Of a stretch of 64,000 nt of DNA, positions 58,519-64,000 are shown in pieces. The notes below the pieces were generated by a model. It made no database searches. It saw nothing but the letters and a program-made list of their open reading frames with translations, and was not told the DNA's origin. The stretch covers positions 1 to 64,000 of the forward strand of contig NZ_BMTU01000013.1 of the NCBI RefSeq assembly GCF_014649835.1. The letters are read 5' to 3'. Position 1 is the stretch's first letter. Each line of letters opens with the position of its first letter. The position numbers and the translations under genes were made by a program. This stretch comes from Streptomyces pilosus (GTDB taxonomy: Bacteria; Actinomycetota; Actinomycetes; Streptomycetales; Streptomycetaceae).

Positions 58519-59813
58519 GTGCGGACCAGTCCTTCCAGTACGTCGGCGAGGGCGAGGACACCGGCCACGCAGTCGTCCTCGGTGGCGTGCTCGGCCGGGG
58601 AGTGCGAGACGCCGGTGGGGTTGCGCACGAACAGCATGGCGGTCGGGACGCGCGCGGAGAGGATCCCGGCGTCGTGTCCGGCGCCGGTGCCGAGGACGGG
58701 CACCGTGAGGTCCGTGCCGCTGCCCAGGATGCGGGCCAGTTCGTCGCGCAGGGCGTGGTCGAACTCGACGACCGGCGTGAAGGACTCGCGTTCGACGTCC
58801 AGGTCGACGCCGTGGGCGGCGGCGTGTACGCGGGCGGCCTCCCGCACCCCGTCCACGACGGCGTCGAGGCGTTCCTGGTCGGGGGCGCGGGAGTCCAGCC
58901 AGCCGCGCACCAGGGAGGGGATGGCGTTGACGCCGTTCGGCTCGACGGCGATCTTGCCGAAGGTGGCGACGGCGCCGGCCAGCTCGGCCTCGCGGCGGGC
59001 GGCGAGGACGGTCTCGGCGTAGGACAGCATCGGGTCGCGGCGGTCGGCGAGCCGGGTGGTGCCGGCGTGGTTGGCCTCGCCGCGGAAGTCGAACCGCCAG
59101 CGGCCGTGCGGCCAGATGGCGGACGCGATGCCGACGCGGTCGCCGGACAGGTCCAGGGCCCGGCCCTGTTCGACGTGGAGTTCGACGAAGGCGCCGATGC
59201 GGTCGAGCCGTCCGGGGTCGGCGCCGATCGCGTCGGGGTCGTGCCCGGCGGCCTCCATGGCCTGCGGGAGCGTGATGCCGTCGCCGTCGGTGAGCCGGTG
59301 CGCCTGCTCGACGGTGAGCGCGCCCGTGGTGAGCCGGGAGCCGACGCAGGCGAGTCCGAAGCGGGCGCCCTCCTCGTCGCCGAAGTTGACGATGCCGAGG
59401 GGCCTGGCGCGGTGCGTGCCCCTGCGGCGCAGTTCGTCGAGGGCGGCGAAGGCGGACACGACCCCGAGGGGCCCGTCGAAGGCTCCGCCGTCGGGCACGG
59501 AGTCCAGGTGCGACCCGGTGACGACCGCGTCGCCCCGCGCGGGGTCCCCGAGCCAGGCCCACTGGTTGCCGTTGCGGTCGACCTCGTAGGTCAGCCGCCG
59601 GGTGCGCGCCTGCTCCTCGAACCAGGCCCGGCAGTCGGAGTCGGCCCCGGTCCAGGCGAACCTGCGGTAGCCGCCGGAGGCGGCGTGGCGTCCGACGGGC
59701 TCCAGTTGCCGCCACATCTCGTGGAAGGAGGGCACGTTCCGCGGAGCCGGAGCCGGAGCCGGGGCGGAGGCGGGGGCGGCCGGGCGCACCGCCGGTGAGG
59801 TCCTGTCCCTCAC
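58515..59813 (-). CDS. M20-family amidohydrolase (allantoate amidohydrolase/N-carbamoylase type) in the hut operon
   Basis: The protein has 432 residues from GTG 59813, overlapping the hutU stop by four bases. The first ~25 residues are Ala/Pro repeats. The di-metal motifs are complete: VVTGSHLDSVPDGGAFDGPLGV (His, Asp), NFGDEEGARFG (Glu pair), ELHVEQG (His) and SHSPAEHATEDD (His); FRGEANHAGTT is the dimerisation-domain substrate motif. Family annotation would be allantoate amidohydrolase or carbamoylase. In this operon the missing activity is N-formylglutamate hydrolysis (HutG), and no HutG-like gene is seen, so I infer that this enzyme cleaves N-formyl-L-glutamate to glutamate and formate. 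Confidence 0.9.
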   Translation of the reverse strand: MRDRTSPAVRPAAPASAPAPAPAPRNVPSFHEMWRQLEPVGRHAASGGYRRFAWTGADSDCRAWFEEQARTRRLTYEVDRNGNQWAWLGDPARGDAVVTGSHLDSVPDGGAFDGPLGVVSAFAALDELRRRGTHRARPLGIVNFGDEEGARFGLACVGSRLTTGALTVEQAHRLTDGDGITLPQAMEAAGHDPDAIGADPGRLDRIGAFVELHVEQGRALDLSGDRVGIASAIWPHGRWRFDFRGEANHAGTTRLADRRDPMLSYAETVLAARREAELAGAVATFGKIAVEPNGVNAIPSLVRGWLDSRAPDQERLDAVVDGVREAARVHAAAHGVDLDVERESFTPVVEFDHALRDELARILGSGTDLTVPVLGTGAGHDAGILSARVPTAMLFVRNPTGVSHSPAEHATEDDCVAGVLALADVLEGLVRT

Positions 59814-61480
59814 GCCTGGTCCCCCTCGCGCATCGGCACCCGTACGCCCCGCTCGTCCGCCACGGACTCCGCGATGTCGTACCCGGCGTCGACGTGCCGG
59901 ACGACCCCCATCCCGGGGTCGTTGGTCAGCACGCGCCGGATCTTCTCCCCGGCCAGGGCCGTGCCGTCCGCCACCGTCACCTGCCCGGCGTGGAGGGAGC
60001 GCCCCATGCCGACGCCGCCGCCGTGGTGGAGGGACACCCAGGACGCGCCGGACGCCACGTTGACCATGGCGTTGAGCAGCGGCCAGTCGGCGATCGCGTC
60101 GGATCCGTCCAGCATCGCCTCCGTCTCCCGGTAGGGCGAGGCGACCGAGCCGCAGTCGAGGTGGTCGCGGCCGATGACGACCGGCGCGGCCAGCTCGCCG
60201 CTCGCGACCATGTCGTTGAACCGCTCGCCCGCCTTGTCACGCTCGCCGTAGCCGAGCCAGCAGATGCGGGCCGGCAGGCCCTGGAAGTGGACGCGTTCCC
60301 CGGCCATCCTGATCCAGCGGGCCAGGGGCTCGTTCTCCGGGAAGAGGTCCAGGATCGCCTTGTCGGTCTTCGCGATGTCGGCCGGGTCGCCGGACAGCGC
60401 GGCCCAGCGGAAGGGGCCCTTGCCCTCGCAGAACAGCGGGCGGATGTAGGCGGGCACGAAGCCGGGGAAGGCGAAGGCCCGGTCGTAGCCCGCGAGCCGG
60501 GCCTCGCCGCGGATCGAGTTGCCGTAGTCGAACACCTCGGCACCCGCGTCCTGGAAGCCGACCATCGCCTCGACGTGCCGGGCCATGGACTCGCGGGCCC
60601 GCGTGGTGAAGCCGGCCGGGTCCTCGGCGGCGGCGTCGGCCATGTCCTCGAAGGCGACGCCGACGGGGAGGTAGGCCAGCGGGTCGTGGGCGGAGGTCTG
60701 GTCGGTGACGATGTCGACGGGGGCGCCCATGGCGAGCAGCCGCGGCACCAGTTCGGCGGCGTTGCCGAGGACGCCGATGGAGAGGGGGCGGCGGGCGTCC
60801 CGCGCTTCGGTGGCCAGCCGGAGGGCGTGGTCGAGGGAGTCGGCCCGCACGTCGAGGTAGCGGTGCTCGATGCGGCGTTCGATCGCGCGCGGGTCGCAGT
60901 CGACGCAGATCGCGACGCCGTCGTTCATGGTCACGGCGAGCGGCTGGGCGCCGCCCATGCCGCCGAGGCCGGCCGTGAGGGTGATGGTTCCGGCGAGGGT
61001 GCCGCCGAACTTCTTCGCGGCGACGGCGGCGAAGGTCTCGTAGGTGCCCTGGAGGATGCCCTGGGTGCCGATGTAGATCCAGGAGCCGGCGGTCATCTGC
61101 CCGTACATGGTCAGGCCGAGGGCCTCCAGGCGGCGGAACTCCTCCCAGGTGGCCCAGTCGCCGACGAGGTTGGAGTTGGCGATGAGGACGCGCGGGGCCC
61201 ACTCGTGGGTCTGCATGACCCCGACCGGGCGGCCGGACTGGACGAGCATCGTCTCGTCCTGCTTGAGCGTCCGCAGCGTGCGGACCATGGCGTCGAAGGA
61301 GCGCCAGTCGCGGGCCGCCTTGCCGGTGCCGCCGTAGACGACGAGCTTGTCGGGGTGCTCGGCGACCTCCGGGTCGAGGTTGTTCTGCAGCATCCGCAGG
61401 GCGGCCTCCTGCTGCCAGCCCAGGGCGCTCGGTTCGGTGCCGCGCGGCGCTCGGACGGGCCGGGGTCCGGATGCGGACAT
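59810..61480 (-). CDS. hutU: Urocanate hydratase
   Basis: The protein has 556 residues from ATG 61480, with an ideal AGGAGG six bases upstream; the longer frame to 61534 crosses the promoter. Urocanase uses tightly bound NAD+ as an electrophile to hydrate urocanate to imidazolonepropionate. Motifs are KLVVYGGTGKAARDW, GQMTAGSWIYIGTQGI, GLGGMGGAQPLAVTMNDG (NAD binding), FCEGKGPFRWAALSGDP and the catalytic-Cys segment PARICWLGYGERDKAG. It is the first gene of the hut operon; a promoter overlapped by a perfect inverted repeat lies 50-80 bases upstream. Histidine ammonia-lyase (hutH) is not in this window. Confidence 0.97.
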   Translation of the reverse strand: MSASGPRPVRAPRGTEPSALGWQQEAALRMLQNNLDPEVAEHPDKLVVYGGTGKAARDWRSFDAMVRTLRTLKQDETMLVQSGRPVGVMQTHEWAPRVLIANSNLVGDWATWEEFRRLEALGLTMYGQMTAGSWIYIGTQGILQGTYETFAAVAAKKFGGTLAGTITLTAGLGGMGGAQPLAVTMNDGVAICVDCDPRAIERRIEHRYLDVRADSLDHALRLATEARDARRPLSIGVLGNAAELVPRLLAMGAPVDIVTDQTSAHDPLAYLPVGVAFEDMADAAAEDPAGFTTRARESMARHVEAMVGFQDAGAEVFDYGNSIRGEARLAGYDRAFAFPGFVPAYIRPLFCEGKGPFRWAALSGDPADIAKTDKAILDLFPENEPLARWIRMAGERVHFQGLPARICWLGYGERDKAGERFNDMVASGELAAPVVIGRDHLDCGSVASPYRETEAMLDGSDAIADWPLLNAMVNVASGASWVSLHHGGGVGMGRSLHAGQVTVADGTALAGEKIRRVLTNDPGMGVVRHVDAGYDIAESVADERGVRVPMREGDQA

Positions 61481-61527
61481 GGGGTGCCTCCTGGGGGCTG
61501 CGGACGGGTACGGCGACTTACTGCAGA

Positions 61528-61552
61528 TATTCACATCCTCGACCTGTGAATA
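61528..61552. promoter_or_regulatory. Operator of the hut operon (perfect inverted repeat)
   Basis: TATTCACA-N9-TGTGAATA is a perfect eight-base inverted repeat in a very GC-rich region. It covers the -10 box and half of the spacer of the predicted hutU promoter, the right place for repression. The same site is about 60 bases upstream of the divergent decarboxylase-like gene and could control both. The repressor is not identified; the partial gene at 63861-64000 is one candidate. Confidence 0.75.
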
Positions 61553-61563
61553 GAGCTAGTCAA
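61535..61563 (-). promoter_or_regulatory. hutU promoter
   Basis: On the minus strand TTGACT (61558-61563) is followed after 17 bases by GAGGAT (61535-61540), one mismatch from the Streptomyces -10 form TAGGAT. The leader would be about 48 nucleotides to ATG 61480. Confidence 0.65.
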
Positions 61564-61612
61564 GACGGGGGGTGCGTCCGCACGGCCGTGCGGGGGATGT
61601 TTGGCTGGATGC

Positions 61613-63034
61613 ATGCGCGCGAACATGGAGAACGCCGACGGGACGGGGGACGCGGTGGCTGACGAGGTCGTTCTGGCGGACGAGGTCGATCCCCGGGGTA
61701 CCGGGCGGGCGGCCCGGCGGGACCGGGCGGTGCGGGCCGCCGTGGAGCAGGGGCTGCTCGACGACGACGTGCCGCTGGTGGCGCTGCTCGACGTGCGGGG
61801 CATCCGGGAGTCGGCGGCCGGGCTGCGGGCGGCGTTCGACGCGGTGACGGCACCCGGCACCCCCGTGCTGCACGCCTTCGCGGTGAAGGCCAGTCCGCTG
61901 GTGCCGGTGCTGCGGCTGCTGCGCGAGGAGGGGATCGGCGCGGAGGTGGCGAGCCCGGGTGAGCTGGCGCTGGCGCGTGCGGCGGGCGTGGAGCCGGAGC
62001 GGACGGTCCTCGACTCGCCCGCCAAGACGCGTGCGGAGCTGAAGGAGGCGCTGGCGCTGGGCATCGCCGTGAACGCGGACAACCCGCAGGAGCTGGAGCG
62101 CATCGACGCGCTGATGGCCGCCTCCGGCTCCCGCTCCCCCTTCGGCATCCGGGTCAACCCGCAGGTCGGCGGCGGCTCCATCGAGGCGTTGTCCACGGCG
62201 ACGGCGACCTCGAAGTTCGGGGTGGCGCTGCGCGACGAGGGGGCGCGGGAGTGGGTGATACGCGCGTACCTGGACCGGCCGTGGCTGACCCGGCTGCACG
62301 CGCACTCCGGTTCCCAGGGCATCGCGCTGTCGATGATGGCGCGGGGCGTCTCGGAGACGTACGCACTGGCGGAGGAGATCAACGGGCGTGCCGGGCGGCG
62401 GCAGATCGACACCATCGACATCGGCGGCGGACTGCCGGTCAACTTCGCGTCGGAGGCGAGCAGCCCCACGTACGGGGAGTACGCGCGGCTGCTGAGCGAG
62501 ACGGTGCCGGGGCTGTTCGACGGGCGGTACGGGCTGGTCACCGAGTTCGGCCGGTCACTGCTGGCCAAGCACGGCACGGTGGTCGCGCGCGTGGAGTACG
62601 CCAAGAGCGCGGGCGGGCGTCCGGTCGCGGTGACGCACGCGGGCGTGCAGGTGGCGACGCGGACGGTGTACGCGCCGGCGTCGTGGCCGCTGCGGATCGC
62701 CGCCTACGACGCGAAGGGGCGCCCCAAGGAGGGGCCGGCGGTCGTGCAGGACGTGGCGGGACCGGCCTGTTTCGCGGGCGACCTGCTCGCGCAGGGGCAG
62801 GAGCTGCCGCTGCTGGAACAGGGCGACTACGCGGCGGCGCTGGACACGGGCGCGTACTACTTCGCCCACCACTACGCGTACAACTCGCTGCCCCGCCCGG
62901 CCGTCCTCGGTTTCGCCACGGACGGCACGGGCCCGGTCACCTTCGCGACCGTACGCCCGGCCCAGACGATCGAGGAGATCGTCGCCGAATCGGGCGCCGC
63001 CCACACCACCAGCCTGACCACCCTCACCCCCTGA
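61613..63034 (+). CDS. PLP-dependent decarboxylase of the DAP/ornithine decarboxylase fold (alanine racemase-type barrel)
   Basis: The protein has 473 residues from ATG 61613 (MRANMENADGTGD); ATG 61625 is an alternative and neither has a strong Shine-Dalgarno. The fold-type III N-terminal barrel has the PLP-binding Lys in HAFAVKASPLVPVLRLL, then GAEVASPGELALARAAG, LDSPAKTRAEL, NPQVGGG, HAHSGSQGI and DIGGGLPVNF (PLP phosphate loop). The C-terminal beta domain ends with GACYFAH-like GAYYFAHHYAYNSLPRP. It resembles diaminopimelate decarboxylase, but the usual specificity motifs (EPGR, CESxD) are not evident: it has TEFGRSL and VAGPACFAGD. The substrate is therefore uncertain. Divergent from hutU. 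Confidence 0.82.
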   Translation: MRANMENADGTGDAVADEVVLADEVDPRGTGRAARRDRAVRAAVEQGLLDDDVPLVALLDVRGIRESAAGLRAAFDAVTAPGTPVLHAFAVKASPLVPVLRLLREEGIGAEVASPGELALARAAGVEPERTVLDSPAKTRAELKEALALGIAVNADNPQELERIDALMAASGSRSPFGIRVNPQVGGGSIEALSTATATSKFGVALRDEGAREWVIRAYLDRPWLTRLHAHSGSQGIALSMMARGVSETYALAEEINGRAGRRQIDTIDIGGGLPVNFASEASSPTYGEYARLLSETVPGLFDGRYGLVTEFGRSLLAKHGTVVARVEYAKSAGGRPVAVTHAGVQVATRTVYAPASWPLRIAAYDAKGRPKEGPAVVQDVAGPACFAGDLLAQGQELPLLEQGDYAAALDTGAYYFAHHYAYNSLPRPAVLGFATDGTGPVTFATVRPAQTIEEIVAESGAAHTTSLTTLTP

Positions 63035-63043
63035 CCCACCCCG

Positions 63044-63134
63044 AAGGGGCGCGGGGAACCGCGCGACCAGCCGTCGCGCACCGGCACGGAGTCACGGCGG
63101 GGAACTCCCCCAAGGGGCGCGGGGAACTGCGCGA
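63044..63134. repeat. Two copies of a widespread Streptomyces intergenic repeat
   Basis: A 23-base word starting AAGGGGCGCGGGGAAC and ending GCGCGA occurs at 63044-63066 and 63112-63134 (one C/T difference), 68 bases apart. This word is familiar from many intergenic sites in Streptomyces genomes. It lies between convergent genes, where it usually does. Function unknown; a 3'-end or nucleoid-related role has no proof. Confidence 0.75.
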
Positions 63135-63166
63135 ACCCACCCCGCGCCCCGCCCCGAGGTCCCCGC

Positions 63167-63751
63167 TCAGGCCGCCGCCGCGACCCTCCGGCGAGAGCCG
63201 CCCGGCGCCGCGTCCCCCGCCGCGATCCCCGTCGTGCGGTACGCCTTGACCCGCTTGCCCGCGGGCCGCCCCGCCCCCGCGCGGAGCCAGTCGACGCGCA
63301 CCCACAGCAGCGCCTCACCGTCCTGCTCCAGCCGGCCGATCCACGCCGCCTTCAGCCACAGTCCGACCCCGCAGCCGGCCAGCAGCAGCCCCCCGGTCGC
63401 GGGTGCGGCGAACGCCGAGCCGAGGGCGGCGAGGAACGCGAGCAGCAGCCACCACCGGTGCGCCCGCCGCCAGTTGCGCACGGTCACCGCCCGGTCCTGG
63501 AGCACGTCGTGCCGGCTCGCCCGTACGGCCTGGCGGACCGGCGCGCGGTACCGCCCCCGTCCCCCGTACGCCACGACGGCCGCCGCCACCAGGAACAGCG
63601 CCGCGCCCGCCAGCACGCCGATCCGGCGCCCGGTCAGTCCCGGCACCAGCACCCCCGTGCCCGCGGCGACGGCTCCGAGCCACCACAGCGGCGCGGCCCC
63701 GGCCCGTACGACGACGGCCACCCGGGCCAGTCCATGTCCTCCGCGCGTCAC
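63167..63751 (-). CDS. Integral membrane protein, hypothetical
   Basis: The protein has 194 residues from GTG 63751 (MTRGGHGLARVAVVVRAGAAPLWW), chosen for the AGAGG upstream; an ATG at 63802 would add 17 residues. Four membrane spans occur in pairs: LWWLGAVAAGTGVLVPGL, IGVLAGAALFLVAAAVVAYGG, WLLLAFLAALGSAFAAP and GLLLAGCGVGLWLKAAWIG. The loop between the pairs is basic (RQAVRASRHDVLQDRAVTVRNWRRAHR), and the C-terminus is soluble. I do not recognise a family. It is flanked by the repeat element and by the partial gene upstream, with 109 bases between. Confidence 0.72.
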   Translation of the reverse strand: MTRGGHGLARVAVVVRAGAAPLWWLGAVAAGTGVLVPGLTGRRIGVLAGAALFLVAAAVVAYGGRGRYRAPVRQAVRASRHDVLQDRAVTVRNWRRAHRWWLLLAFLAALGSAFAAPATGGLLLAGCGVGLWLKAAWIGRLEQDGEALLWVRVDWLRAGAGRPAGKRVKAYRTTGIAAGDAAPGGSRRRVAAAA

Positions 63752-63860
63752 GTCCAGCCTCTCGTCTCTCACGCCAGTGGACACAGGAGGGTAGCGGCGC
63801 AAGGTGAGACGAGTCTGAGAACGCGCCCCCGGGGGACGCGCCCCGCGGCGGGTCCCGCCG

Positions 63861-64000
63861 TCAGTCCACGAACAGCCCGCGCGCGGCCGCCCGGACGTCG
63901 AACTCCTCGAGCCGTGCCTGCGCGTCGGGCAGGTCGTCGCACATCGCCTCCAGCAGCACCCGGCCCAGCAGCATCGGCGCGCACGCCGTGTCGAAGGCCA
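63861..64000 (-). CDS. 3' end of an unidentified gene (partial)
   Basis: Only the last 45 codons are inside the window. The protein ends with PMLLGRVLLEAMCDDLPDA followed by an acidic/Arg-rich helix and GLFVD; the stop is TGA at 63861. The piece is helical and soluble. It could be the C-terminus of a MurR/RpiR-type regulator with a SIS domain, which would suit its place near the hut operon, but the fragment is too short to assign. Confidence 0.6.
   Translation of the reverse strand, partial: AFDTACAPMLLGRVLLEAMCDDLPDAQARLEEFDVRAAARGLFVD

Overview
The window is a high-GC Streptomyces chromosome segment. The GC-rich third codon positions, long antisense shadow frames, a WhiB of exactly the sporulation-gene type, coenzyme F420 genes and gene order all fit. 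From memory the order matches the S. coelicolor chromosome around SCO3020 to SCO3075, so this is core chromosome of S. coelicolor or a close relative. I saw no transposase, integrase, CRISPR array or tRNA gene.

Layout. 1-293: on the minus strand, the promoter and leader of an rRNA operon whose 16S gene lies to the left of the window. 294-3006: SpoIIM and RDD membrane proteins and one unknown. 3158-5906: sahH and a cation diffusion facilitator. 6052-17403: a cell-envelope sugar and development block (manA, SIS protein, Trm112-like protein, manB, DUF3499, zincin-like protein, DUF5719, a giant glycosyltransferase, whiB). 17507-20929: a cysteine dioxygenase preceded by a 30-codon ORF ending in four clustered Cys codons, then the F420 pair cofD/cofE. 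21014-25888: AlkA-type glycosylase, manC, a PGRP amidase and a one-domain AMP-binding protein. 26138-37588: six LytR-CpsA-Psr (LCP) proteins with one glycosyltransferase and one thioesterase between them. 37638-44495: a Cys-rich copper-storage-type protein, a phospholipase D, a DHFR-fold protein, acyl-CoA dehydrogenase, UDP-glucose dehydrogenase, a CGNR regulator and two VOC proteins. 44535-48691: two dipeptidase paralogues (one lacking its metal site) in line with purE and purK. 48846-53389: GtrA, a two-component system and a POT peptide transporter. 53525-55888: a partner-switching module (anti-sigma ATPase, STAS antagonist) beside a SigB-type sigma factor. 55979-61480: the histidine utilisation operon hutU, M20 hydrolase, hutF, hutI. 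61613-64000: a DAP-decarboxylase-fold enzyme, a membrane protein and the 3' end of one more gene.

How the parts fit. manA, manB and manC together supply GDP-mannose from fructose-6-phosphate; the big glycosyltransferase, the LCP ligases and UDP-glucose dehydrogenase make or attach envelope glycopolymers. The order sahH / manA / SIS / manB / DUF3499 / zincin / whiB / cofD / cofE / manC / LCP / TIGR03089 / acyl-CoA dehydrogenase / purE / purK / GtrA also resembles the Mycobacterium tuberculosis Rv3248c-Rv3277 region as I remember it, so this is an old actinobacterial neighbourhood. Here it carries an expanded LCP array.

The most interesting points are the Cys-codon leader ORF in front of cysteine dioxygenase, the pseudo-dipeptidase, the zincin relative with a broken HExxH motif, the six-gene LCP array, clear operators at hutU and at the CGNR regulator, and a structured leader before the peptide transporter.
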